Notes under the pieces: model-generated
Told to the model about the DNA's origin: nothing
Databases searched by the model: none
What the model saw: only the letters and a program-made list of their open reading frames with translations
Made by a program: the position numbers and the translations under genes
DNA from: Rhynchopus sp. YZ270_cl-10
Lineage: Eukaryota > Euglenozoa > Diplonemea > Diplonemida > Diplonemidae
NCBI GenBank assembly: GCA_964035575.1
Contig: OZ037898.1
Coordinates: 620,001-684,000 of the forward strand
DNA: 64,000 nucleotides
Reading direction: 5' to 3'
Shown: positions 43,137 through 53,061 of the stretch, one piece after another
How positions within the stretch are numbered: the stretch's first letter is position 1
How the letters are laid out: every line of letters starts with the position of its first letter

Positions 43137-44387
43137 ATGCCAGGGTATCCTGAAACCCAGACCGTGCAGTACTCTGTTTTCGCCTCCCAACTGCGTCAGG
43201 GCTACCAAAGGGTTCGCAAGAAGGTTGCAAAAGGGGGTCCCGACCTGGTGAAGGCCATCAACGAATTCGAGGCTGTGCTCTCCCAGCAGCAGGACACTCC
43301 GCTGCCTGCAGCCTCCCTCTCCACCGAAGCCCCTCAGCTTCATTCCTTGGGACCTTCCTCGGAGGCAACAGCGCTGCTTAACCTTGCTAGAATGCACCGT
43401 GCCGCAGGCAACCGCCCAGGAGAAGCCGAATGCTATCGAAAAGCGGGTATTCTATACCTAGACCTGGAGGTCAAGCGGTTTGAAGGCGGTTCTGTCACGA
43501 TGGACCAGGATTTGTGTAGAGGAGCGCTGGCATGCAATTTTGCGGTGTCGGTGTTACAGAGGCTTGATGGTAATGACGGAATAATACAGGCTTATTGTTT
43601 AAGCATGCATGTAGCTGCAACATTAGAACGGCTTGACTGTATTGATGCAGCGGCGTCATATTATGCTACTGCTTCAACTCTTATCGCAAGCGATGCAGAA
43701 GGGCGGCAGGTAGCTGCCGCATTACTAGAACGTGGTGATGTCAATTCAACTCCACCATTAACACCACCACCCCCTCCGTTAACGTCTCCTGACATCTCCC
43801 CGCAGTCACCCCCGAGAGAACCACAACGAGGCGACGGATCGAACGAACAATCCTTAAAGAACCCCAAAAAAATCGACACACCACTGATTTTACAAACCTC
43901 TGCAGATATAAGCCATATACGGTGTCTCTTTAGAGTATGGGATGTTCAGGCCGCTTTGGACAACGCGGGAGGGGTCGTTTCAGCGTATATCTCTCTCTCT
44001 CCGGTGTCTCAAAAGGAGGAAGGGAAGGAGGATGAGGAGGAGGATGAATTTTTCTGTGCTGCTGTACCAAAGGGGTTTTATGGTGAAGGTGGTCAGGCAG
44101 TGCCGAGTAGTGTAAGAGACGTGATGGTGTCGGTGGTGTTGGCGCGGTTGGCCTTAAGAGATATAGCAGGGGCTGAGGTCTGGCTGGCAGCAATTGACAG
44201 GCTTGCCCCATCTGCTTCTTCTCATGCAGGGACACTAGGTAGGTTGGTGCATCTCATAAGCACGGCCCCAGGTGCACGGTGTCTCACCCTCCCACAACAG
44301 CCTCCCTTCACAGACCCACTCCACGTCTACCTGTATCATAAGCTGCTCACCTCAATGAAATTCTCCCTTACGGGTTCTGGGGATTAA
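43137..44387 (+). CDS. HAP40 (F8A)-like TPR/helical-repeat protein
   Basis: Single exon, 416 aa. The N-terminal half is helical-repeat-like (QLRQGYQRVRKKVAKGGPD, ATALLNLARMHRAAGNRPGE, AECYRKAGILYLDLE, AALLERGDV). It is followed by a proline-rich, unstructured middle (about 203-235, PPLTPPPPPLTSP) and a second helical part (RCLFRVWDVQAALD, VVLARLALRDIAGAEVWLAA). The length (about 370-420 aa), the K/R-rich first helix, the PGEA-type motif and the proline-rich loop between two helical halves fit the huntingtin partner HAP40. Sequence identity is low, so this is a family-level suggestion; a generic TPR protein is the alternative. An acidic insert (KEEGKEDEEEDEFF) sits near 300. No huntingtin gene is in the window. 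Confidence 0.5.
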   Translation: MPGYPETQTVQYSVFASQLRQGYQRVRKKVAKGGPDLVKAINEFEAVLSQQQDTPLPAASLSTEAPQLHSLGPSSEATALLNLARMHRAAGNRPGEAECYRKAGILYLDLEVKRFEGGSVTMDQDLCRGALACNFAVSVLQRLDGNDGIIQAYCLSMHVAATLERLDCIDAAASYYATASTLIASDAEGRQVAAALLERGDVNSTPPLTPPPPPLTSPDISPQSPPREPQRGDGSNEQSLKNPKKIDTPLILQTSADISHIRCLFRVWDVQAALDNAGGVVSAYISLSPVSQKEEGKEDEEEDEFFCAAVPKGFYGEGGQAVPSSVRDVMVSVVLARLALRDIAGAEVWLAAIDRLAPSASSHAGTLGRLVHLISTAPGARCLTLPQQPPFTDPLHVYLYHKLLTSMKFSLTGSGD

Positions 44388-44492
44388 TTTGGGGGGTTTT
44401 TTTTGGGGAAAATATGATCTTTTCAAAAACGTGGAGAGAGAGAAGAGAGAGAGAGAGACTTTAGAGTAACAGAATTTGGAGGAAAAAGAACC

Positions 44493-44533
<41 letters not shown>

Positions 44534-44633
44534 TACTTTCATCCACCTCTTCATCCCCCTCATATTTATCAATCAAGGTGAACTATGAATCTAACTTAGA
44601 CTCATCTTTCAACCATTTTTTTTTCCCCCTCTT

Positions 44634-45575
44634 ATGTTGCTGTGTTTGGTGTGTGGGCTTCCGGGGGCAGGAAAGAGTACGTTGTTGAGGTATATTGAGG
44701 GGCAGTCCTCTATACAACCAGATGCAAACCCTTTACCAGGCAACGTGGTGTCCATCCACTTCGACGATGTGCAGCTGTGGCTGCAGCACCGGAACACTAC
44801 CTCCACCACCTCCACAACCCCTGCCCCATTCTCCCCTGAGCTCTGGCATCTCGCACAACGGACCTTCCTCGCTGTCGTTGCGAGCCTCTGTGGGGTAACC
44901 TCCACCTCCACCTCCACCCCTGATACCGCTGACCTTCCGGCAGAGTACATCGCCTCCCGCAGTCTGTCTCGCCCCTCCGGAACACTCTTTGTCGAAGATA
45001 ATTTTTACTTTTCGAGCATGCGAGCACGGTTCAAAAGGATTGCAGCTGAGCTGCAACTCCCTTTTGTATGTGTCTGGGTGCATGCTGATCAGGAGATTTG
45101 CTGTGCGCGAAATGCGGGGCGGTGCGAGGAGGAGAAAGTTGGGGAGGGTGTGATTGAGAGGATGGGGCTGGTAGCTGAGGTGGCGGGGGTGGTGGTGGTG
45201 GAGAATGGGGGGGATGGTGGGGTGGGAGGGGTGGTGGAACGGTTGTGGGAGGTGTGTGCTGAGGCTGTGGAAGCACCCCCGCCGGTAGATGAAGTACAGC
45301 GAGATGCAGAACGCACAGAGCGTGCCGATGCTGCCCGCAACGTGACACAACAAAACCGCGTCCACCAGCTTGACAAAGCACTCCGAGCTGCCGTTGCCAC
45401 CCTCATGTCCGCAACCTCGCACCTCCCCTCGCAAACCAAACGCACCCTGGGGAGCCACATCGCGAAGCTTCGCCAATCAGCGCTTGCTGAAGGGAAACAA
45501 AAAGCGGACATACACATTCAAGAAATTGTGGATACATTTTATACTGCGTCATATGGCGCATTGGCGAGGTATTAA
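44634..45575 (+). CDS. PSTK: L-seryl-tRNA(Sec) kinase (PSTK)
   Basis: Single exon, 313 aa. The P-loop is at the very N-terminus (LVCGLPGAGKSTLLRYI, 5-21), followed by a DD motif (HFDDVQLW near 42), VEDNFYFSSMRARFKRIAAE near 122, and C-x-RN-x-x-R (CCARNAGRC near 157). These match PSTK, in which DDNFYYxSMR and the C-x-x-RN-x-R block are characteristic. The enzyme phosphorylates Ser-tRNA(Sec), the step before SEPSECS in archaeal/eukaryotic selenocysteine synthesis. KTI12 is the main alternative but lacks the DNF-Y-x-SMR block. The C-terminal ~95 residues form a charged helical extension. A DR1-like repeat (about 44576-44622) lies immediately before the start codon, and a T-run of about 37 nt (about 44495-44532) precedes it. 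Confidence 0.75.
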   Translation: MLLCLVCGLPGAGKSTLLRYIEGQSSIQPDANPLPGNVVSIHFDDVQLWLQHRNTTSTTSTTPAPFSPELWHLAQRTFLAVVASLCGVTSTSTSTPDTADLPAEYIASRSLSRPSGTLFVEDNFYFSSMRARFKRIAAELQLPFVCVWVHADQEICCARNAGRCEEEKVGEGVIERMGLVAEVAGVVVVENGGDGGVGGVVERLWEVCAEAVEAPPPVDEVQRDAERTERADAARNVTQQNRVHQLDKALRAAVATLMSATSHLPSQTKRTLGSHIAKLRQSALAEGKQKADIHIQEIVDTFYTASYGALARY

Positions 45576-46302
45576 TGTCAATGAAACACGACTAGAGGTA
45601 CCAGGGCAGTGATCTAAAATACGTACTGCTACACGAATTCGTATTAATACGTATTTTGCCACGTGTTTTAGATCATTGGTACCAGGGAACCCTAAGAGTT
45701 TGACAATGTTTCATCCTATGTTTAAAACGTAGGTGAGGTTGTGATAGCAAAGGGGGGAGAGATAAGGGCGTGTAATGAGGTCCATTTTTAGGTCTCGGTC
45801 CAGCGTGCTGGGAGAGCCCTTCCGAACCAAAAAAAGACCCCTCAAAGGGGAGGGATACGCGATACCATCCCCCCTCTCCTTTTTATAGTTTTGTACTGGA
45901 CAATTTTTTGGCGAGGAGAGGCCACCATTTCCTAGAATTTTATTGCACCGTGCAGTGATGGGGTGGTATCTCCCCACCTCCAAAGCTACACTCTTCTCAT
46001 CTTTTTTTTTTCTTTTGAAAAAAAAAATAAATACAAATTGATCACGTGTAGACACCTCGCCTTCTTTCTTCGTGAGCTCCGCGCTGATTTTTCTTCATTC
46101 AAATGGCACCCCCCTCATGGTTTTAATTACCACCTTCATGCTTGACTCCTCACACCCCCCCTTTTTTCTCTTCAGGAAGCCCAAAACAACACAACTATGA
46201 GTTTGACCCAATAAGGAAAAAAAAAAACATTATTTGACCCTCCTTCGCTCTCTCTCCCTCTCTTCTCTTCCTCTCTCTTTTACTACCATCAGTTAAGCCA
46301 CA
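45576..46302. other. Intergenic region
   Basis: No gene seen. Contains a palindromic insert with long direct flanks (45597-45687). Pyrimidine-rich sequence ends ACCATCAG 10 nt before the transporter ATG. Confidence 0.6.
45597..45687. mobile_element. ~70-bp palindromic insertion flanked by 10-bp direct repeats
   Basis: tgatctaaaatacgt at 45610 pairs with acgtgttttagatca at 45661. The whole is flanked by direct copies of ggtaccaggg (45597-45606 and 45678-45687). A 9-10 bp target duplication would suit a Mutator-like MITE. It begins about 20 bp after the PSTK stop codon. Confidence 0.55.
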
Positions 46303-48060
46303 ATGGGACAAGAATATAATACAGCGGACGAAGAGAGGCCGAAGCTGGAAACTTTGGATGTGTCTTTCGCGGATAACACAAGGCAGCCGTTGCAGACGGA
46401 GAATAAGAATAAGGAGAAGCGTCAGAGCTTGTCGAGAGATTCGGTGATACAGACAGAGTCGAAGGCGGGGCGTGGCTCGCGGAAGGGGAATTTCTTTAAG
46501 GAGTGGTGGTGGACTGCGTTTGGAGGGGTCGACCCTACTGGAGCACCACCCGCTTATGAGGATCTTGGACAGACGGAAACGTCGATGCTTCTGCAGCCAA
46601 ACGCAACCTACTCAAGCGCAATCGGCTCTGAAGCATTTGGAGGCACCGAAAGAAAGCCGGAGGCACGTTTGACGCAAACCTTTTCTGACAAAAACTCCTC
46701 CGAAGATGACCTGGCGATGACGTCGAAGCCAGGCAGCGCTGGGCTTGGTGCCTCGATTTTCAATTTATGCAATGTGTGCATGGGTGCAGGCTGTCTGGCG
46801 ATGCCGTTTGCGTTTAAAAACACCGGGGTGGTGTTGGGGCTGCTTATGTTGACGATGGTTTACGTATTGATGAGCATCTCGGCGATACGGTTGTGCGACG
46901 TTGCACGGCGGCAGCCAAACCAACACCTTGCGACCTACGGAGGGCTGGCAAGAACACAACTGGGGGAGCTTGGCACAACGATCACACAGTTTATCATTCT
47001 GCTCTCTTGCGGTGGGATTGCGACGTCCTATTTCCAGCTTATTGGCGACCTTCTCTCAGCACCGTTGTCGTACTGGGCTGGCGACACCCCGGATGAGTAC
47101 TGCAACTATTGGCTGAGCAGAAACGGTATTATGATCTACGGTTTGGTCTTTGAGTTGTTTCTCTGTGCACTGCCCAGTTTGTATGCACTGCGGTATGTCT
47201 CCGTGCTGGCAGTGTTGTTTATGTATTATACGACCTTCATTTTGGTGTTCCGGTCGTCAGAGCATTGGAATGATGGTCCCCTCGCGGACGATGAGTTTGC
47301 AGTGTTTAAAGTGGACGCATCGCTGTTCAGGACGTTGTCGATCTTGACGTTCGCCTTTGCACCCCATATTCAGGTGGTGCAGCTTTTCAGTGAGATGAAG
47401 GATAGGTCACCACAGAACGTTCGGAGGTGGATCTGGGCTTCGCATACGATTTCGTACCTTGCGTTCGGGTTGATCGGTGCGTTTGGGTATTATATGTTTT
47501 ATGGGGAGACCGAAGGGAATGTGTTGCTGAACCATGAAGCGGACGATGTGTTCGTCACTATAGGGCGTGTTGGGGTGGCGGTGTCGATCATGGCAGGGTA
47601 CCCAACCATGTTGCACCCGGTCATGGCCACGCTTGATAAGATGTTCTGTCCGAACAGAGAGCCGTCGATGTGGGGACGGCGGCTGGTGTGGATGGTGATT
47701 GCGATTAGTATAACCTTTGGGCTTGCGTATGTGATTGACGATGTGAGCATTGCGATGGGGTTGACTGGTGCGGGTGGGTTGACGGCAGCGTGCTTCCTGC
47801 TGCCGTCGTATCTGTACGTCAAGACGTTTGAGCTCGACCACGGAGGGTTGTTTGTCTCGTTCAATCAGAAGTTTGCCGCATTCACCTTTGTGCTAGGCAT
47901 CTGCTTTGGGTCTGCAGCGATTGTCGTGAACCTGATTGACGCCTTCGACGGTGCGGATGACACACCCTGCATCTGGCCCATCGACTGCCCAGCGCAGAGG
48001 TGCTGCCCATCCAACGACACCTACGGACCTCCACTGTCAACCGGGGAGACGTGTCCATAA
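46303..48060 (+). CDS. AAAP-family (SLC38/SLC36/AVT-like) amino-acid transporter
   Basis: Single exon, 585 aa. A hydrophilic cytoplasmic N-terminus of about 140 residues precedes a membrane domain with about eleven helices. The first helix carries the family signature region (GLGASIFNLCNVCMGAGCLAMPFAF from about 147, with the unwound G-A-G-x-L-x-x-P). Others include IIQ-type segments (TTITQFIILLSCGGIATSYF), YVSVLAVLFMYYTTFILVF, TISYLAFGLIGAFGYYMFYG and VGVAVSIMAGYPTMLHPV. The family moves amino acids with H+ or Na+ at plasma or lysosome-like membranes. The substrate cannot be read from sequence. The C-terminal tail is Cys/Pro-rich (CPAQRCCPSND). A DR7 repeat begins 16 nt after the stop codon. 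Confidence 0.85.
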   Translation: MGQEYNTADEERPKLETLDVSFADNTRQPLQTENKNKEKRQSLSRDSVIQTESKAGRGSRKGNFFKEWWWTAFGGVDPTGAPPAYEDLGQTETSMLLQPNATYSSAIGSEAFGGTERKPEARLTQTFSDKNSSEDDLAMTSKPGSAGLGASIFNLCNVCMGAGCLAMPFAFKNTGVVLGLLMLTMVYVLMSISAIRLCDVARRQPNQHLATYGGLARTQLGELGTTITQFIILLSCGGIATSYFQLIGDLLSAPLSYWAGDTPDEYCNYWLSRNGIMIYGLVFELFLCALPSLYALRYVSVLAVLFMYYTTFILVFRSSEHWNDGPLADDEFAVFKVDASLFRTLSILTFAFAPHIQVVQLFSEMKDRSPQNVRRWIWASHTISYLAFGLIGAFGYYMFYGETEGNVLLNHEADDVFVTIGRVGVAVSIMAGYPTMLHPVMATLDKMFCPNREPSMWGRRLVWMVIAISITFGLAYVIDDVSIAMGLTGAGGLTAACFLLPSYLYVKTFELDHGGLFVSFNQKFAAFTFVLGICFGSAAIVVNLIDAFDGADDTPCIWPIDCPAQRCCPSNDTYGPPLSTGETCP

Positions 48061-48975
48061 ATTTAAAAAAAAAAAGTGGAGATTGCACAACTGTGGTCAA
48101 CACAACCGAGGCAACTACACTACTCCAACAATTTTTCAATTTTTCAACTTTTTGAGGAGCGTTTTGAACACTTTCAAGTTTTGTTTGTTCTGTCTGTATG
48201 TGCGCAGTTTTTTTTTCATACCTTACCAACGCAATGTGGAGATCTAGGGGCACGATAACCCACGGGGGTTTCAGGTTTTCAGTATCCCCCCCCTGCAACC
48301 CTCGGGTAGCAATTTTGCACCCTGGGCCCCGTTTTCTTTTTCTTTCTCCTGGGGTTCGATCACCCCTCGGAAAAGCAGTGCCACTGCTCCTGCCGATTGT
48401 ACGGTGAGGCATTTGCACTTTTCAACTTTTTCAACCTTTTCAATTTCTCTCTTTTTTTGTTTTTTGTTTTGAGAGACTACGGGTGATTGAAGGCTTACGT
48501 TCGTCTTTACCATATTTTTTCCCCCCCACCTTTTTTTTTTGAATTCCCCAAGATCGCATAAGCAACGAAACCTCTCATTTTTTGCTTTTTTTTTTACCTA
48601 CCTTTTTAGCCCCCCCTTCTTCACAGAATTGAGAAAAAAAAAGGAAAGTAGTGTTTGGTGCATACGTAGTGGTGGTATATTTTTGAGGGGGAAACAAAAA
48701 TCAATCTGAAAAAAGGAGTAGGTAGTCTCTTTGGGGAAAGGAAGGAATGGGGGACGAGGGGTGTTTTCAGCATGTGAAACGTGTGGAATTATTTGAAACA
48801 AGACACCTTGACAAATATTGTACTGCAAAAAAAAAAAAAAAGCGAGGAAAAAAAAGCCACCTTTCCCAACTGTGTATTTTTAACTTCACACACGGCTAGC
48901 TCGGTGGTAGGTATTCTTTGCAAGCAGTTTTTTTTTTTTTTTTTGTTTGTTTGTTTGGTGCTTTCGGAAGTCAGT

Positions 48976-49191
48976 CAACGACCTGTCAGCGACGTGTCAC
49001 GACCTGTCCGTGACCTGTCAGCGACGTGTCACGACCTGTCCGTGACCTGTCAGCGACGTGTCACGACCTGTCCGTGACCTGTCAGCGACGTGTCACGACC
49101 TGTCCGTGACCTGTCAGCGACGTGTCACGACCTGTCCGTGACCTGTCAGCGACGTGTCACGACCTGTCCGTGACCTGTCAGCGACCTGTCA
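48976..49191 (+). repeat. 32-bp minisatellite
   Basis: cagcgacgtgtcacgacctg recurs at 48987, 49019, 49051, 49083, 49115 and 49147, then in altered form at 49179: six near-perfect 32-bp units plus a partial. A single unexpanded relative with the same flanks (tttcggaa...gtcaatatcgacc...cccggagcac) occurs at about 53820-53880. Confidence 0.92.
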
Positions 49192-49399
49192 ATATCGACC
49201 CCTCCCGGAGCACCGATGTTTGTGTTTTTTTTTGTTTTTTCCCTCTCTTTTTAAGATGTGTTTTTCGTCTCTGCGCCATGTACAGGAGGGGGTACTATAT
49301 GACATTGCATCTATGCTCTGAAGTGTTTGCACTGTCATCATCATTCCTTCTCTTTTATTCAGGTAGCAGAGCACAGAGTCTTTGGTTCATCTTCTTATA

Positions 49400-49471
49400 C
49401 CGTTCACGTAATAATGTTGAAACGCTTTAAAAAAAAAATGTTCTACCGTTCCAACATTATTAAGTGAACGG
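49400..49471. mobile_element. 72-bp MITE with TA target duplication
   Basis: Left end ccgttcacgtaataatgttg is the near-perfect reverse complement of the right end caacattattaagtgaacgg. TA flanks both sides (49398-49399 and 49472-49473). The interrupted host sequence ...catcttcttata/aacctttc... looks like a DR1-type repeat. No coding capacity; Tc1/mariner-type by its TA. Confidence 0.75.
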
Positions 49472-49612
49472 TAAACCTTTCTTTGATGACGAATGTGATC
49501 AAGGTGACTAAGGTAGTTGTTAGTTCAGGAGCAGTTACAATAAATTGCCACCCGTGGCAATAACACACAAAAACAAACAAACAAACGACTGATGAATAAA
49601 CCAAAGAATAAT

Positions 49613-49752
49613 CTACAGTAGGAAAAGAAACTTGACGACCAAAAATAATAGGCGACCAAATAACTTGTCGACCAAATAATATTGGCGGATTTTGGGGTTT
49701 TCTTGCAATTGGCGACTTTTTTGGTCGCCAATATTACTTGTCCTACTGCAAT
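49613..49752. repeat. MITE-like inverted repeat with tandem CGACCAAA motifs
   Basis: cagtaggaaaag at the left pairs with cttgtcctactg at the right. Inside, cgaccaaa occurs several times on the left arm and ttggtcgcc on the right. About 140 bp, no ORF. Confidence 0.55.
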
Positions 49753-50405
49753 CAGACTAAGCTAGGGTCATCTTATAATTTTTTTTTCTTTGATTTGAAT
49801 CAGATGCATACCTCATAATAGGTAGGACTGCAATGGTTGGGGGAGGGGTCCGGGTACACACTGTCACGAGAGGGCTTTTGTATTTCAAGTCAACGTTCTT
49901 TTGTTTCTCTTTCAATTTGTAGATGTGTGTGCATGCATCTTCTCTCAAACGTTTTCTCTTTAGTTTTCATTTTTCATTTTTCATTTATTCTTTTTGTGTG
50001 GGTGTCATATTGTGTTTCTTTTCTTCTTTTTTTTTTGGAATCAGGTTTTGGCAGGACCATAATTCTTGGTTCTGCTTTCTCAAAAAAATAAATAAAAAAA
50101 AATAAAGTCATTGCTACCTTCCCCCACCCCCACCACCCTTCCTCTTCCCAATCAACGCCTCATTTCTTTGTATAAAAAAAAGACCGCGAATTGCTTTTTT
50201 GATGATTGAATTTTATTGATTGACCACGAAAAATGTGGTCATCATATTTTTTTTCTTAAAAATTTTAGTCCAAGCGGGTTATACTCTTGGGCTCTGTCTG
50301 ACAGACTACGTTGTTATTTTGCACAGTTTTTTTCTTTTTTTTTCCCTTTCAATTTCAAACATACGACATAAAAAGAAAGATGGGAACATTTTTGTTGATC
50401 CCTCC

Positions 50406-53045
50406 TACACGGCGGGGTCCGCACACCCCGAGGGTCCGTAAAACGGCATGTTAGGACACTCCCTCTTTACGGAGTGTCATTACGTACCCTAGGGTACGTA
50501 ATTACGTACCCTAGGGTCCGTAATTACGGACCCTAGGGTCCGTAATTACGGACCCTAGGGTACGTAATTACGGAGCCTCCCAGGGAAAGGGACTCTCGAA
50601 AATTTTTTTTTGCCCCCGTTTAGGGCTAATTTCGACGATTTGAGGCCATTAAAAGCAAAATTTGGCACTTTTGAGCATCTGTGGGGGTCTAAAACGCAGT
50701 TTAGAGTACCACAATTTTTAGTGGGTTTTACCGAAAACAAGTCAATTTTTGGGCCGAAAAAAAAATTTTTTTGACATCACAAAATTGCCCTTGGTGGGCC
50801 TATGTGTCCTCAATGAAATGCAAATATAGCTATTTTTAACTTTCACACACAATTTTAACGGGTTTTACCTGTGTACCTGTGTATCTGTGTACCTGTGACT
50901 GGGTACTGGGTACTGGGTACTGGGCACCCAGAGAAAGCACCTTAAAAGCAGCGAAGGCGCAGGTTACGGGGAAGACAAGGTATGTAATTATGTTTAACTT
51001 TCAGTTACTAGTGAAGATTGAACAAAAAAATGCCGCATATTTCAACTTGTTCGTGTTTTCAACTCGAAATAAACGCGTAATGTTCACACTATTAAATAGC
51101 TATTTTTTTACGCACCAATCATTTTGTGTCACCTCATGACATGAAGGAGGAAATAGAAACAAAGCATTTTGAACACACTTGCGGTTCTGGGGACGAACCG
51201 CGCTGCAGAGCCACTCCTCAGGTCGAGGTGTGTGCGTTTCACCACAACCTCTCCCATGGGTTTTATCGTGTGATGAGTGTTACGTTTCTATTTGGTTCCA
51301 CAGGCGCTCGTTACCTGCTTCACATAATTCACCTCGCTTCACTCGAACCATTTGTGCAGCAGGTCACTCTCTCGACCTGTAGCGTGGAAAAAATCTATCT
51401 TATTTCACGGCAATAAATAGCCTTTTTTATTAACCTCACCTTTCCCGACTACTACGTTTGTATACCATAACTTAATCACACCCCACATTTACACTTATAC
51501 AGGATCGTGAAGTCTGAACTGCACCCGCGATTGCGATGAGAAGCTTCACCGCGGTCCGACATTCAACAACTCAAAATCTACCCGCATCAATCTATTCTGA
51601 GTTTGCGGACGAAGATCTGGGTGGAGGGGGGTGGGTACACTTAGTCAGTCACTGCTATAGCCATTAACCAAGGGAGCATAGCTAGTGCAAGAAATTCGAC
51701 TTTGGAAACCTTCCGGAAAGTCTGTCCTCTGCTTGCGGAGGACTAGACACAAGAAAATATTGCGTTCCCCCAGAAAACCAGTGCACAATTCACACTCCTT
51801 GTGGGTGGTCTTGTTGCCTTTTTGGTCAACAGTAATTTTGGCCCAGGCATGCTCTTGAAGCATGACAATTTAGTGTGTATGGGGCAGGGTGTTGTTTTGT
51901 TCTGAATTCTCTTTGTTATAACATCTAAGTCAATCGCGGGTGGTGGTTTGTGTAGCGTGAGGCACTCTTTTTAACAAACTTCCTGCGGCTGCTAAAGTGT
52001 TATTTCTTCGGATTTAACAACGTACAGCGTAACATAGTGGATTAGCCTGGTCGACACAACCTTTGATAGCTATGGGATAACCAACCCCCTTCGACCCCTT
52101 GTGGGTTCACTGAACAAGCCCTAGTGGTAGTTAAACGCGATTGACATTTACATTCCTAAAGATGAAAGAACAAGACAACACTTCTGTACCCGCGCATCAA
52201 AATTGTGGAAAACTTTGCACCCCAAACACCCTCAACAACGCCCGCCAAAAGGCGCCCCTTGTTGCTGGGACTTGGTTCTCATTGATACACTGCACAGCAG
52301 GCATTCCTCTGAGTCCAACGCAGTTTGGCCTGTCTGCAGCGTTGCACCGAAGGTGCACGAAGACAGGGTCTGGTGGTAAATTTTGCGTCTCGCATTCCCT
52401 CAGGGAAGTTTAAAAACTCTTGAGCTCGGTTTGTTGTCAAAGAAATATTCCACCATGTATTGAGGAGGGTAAGACAGTGTTCGCAGTTTCTACTTGATAG
52501 CATTACAACATTTAACTTCTCCACGGGGGTCTTGGGCCGTTCACTCGGTTATACCTTGACTACCGGAAGATATTCTTGAGGCCTTTTTGGTCTCTAGAAT
52601 ATCCGGTCTTCCCGAACGGAGGCACACTTTGTGTGTTACTACGACCTGGCAATTTCCAGCAGTAGGTTAAGTAATCTTTCTTGTAAATTGTTGGATCATT
52701 ATCTCCTCAGTGCATGGTGGAAGACGTCTTTGATAACTAACCGAGCTCACGACTTTTTTCGGTATGTAACTTGGGATAGGCCCACATGATCATGGTCTAT
52801 CATGTGGTACCTGTGTACCACTCGGTTTGCTCCCAGGGCTTTTCGACCAGCAGTCACACATCCAAACAGTGATTTCCCACCTTAGACCACGTAATTACGT
52901 ACCCTAGGGTCCGTAATTACGGACCCTAGGGTACGTAATTACGGACCCTAGGGTCCGTAATTACGGACCCGGGTCCGCACTTGAGGGTCCGTAAAGAGGG
53001 TCCGTAAAATTTACGGACCCTCGGGTGTGTGGACCCCGCCGTGTA
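50406..53045. mobile_element. Foldback-type transposable element, ~2.64 kb, non-autonomous
   Basis: Ends tacacggcggggtccgcaca (left) and its near reverse complement (right, ...gtgtgtggaccccgccgtgta). Each terminal inverted repeat is about 155-170 bp and consists largely of tandem copies of the self-complementary units ggtccgtaattacggaccc and ggtacgtaattacgtaccc joined by ctag. The ~2.3-kb interior holds a short gggtact repeat (about 50890-50930), a DR5 copy (51140-51300) and about 1.4 kb (51460-52880) of mixed-composition sequence almost free of the homopolymers typical of this genome. No transposase-like frame is visible. No clear target duplication. Confidence 0.75.
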
Positions 53046-53061
53046 TGCTATCAATTCATTG

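Noticed and set aside
48976-49191. CRISPR-like array
   Set aside because: The units are contiguous 32-bp tandem repeats without unique spacers, in a eukaryotic genome.
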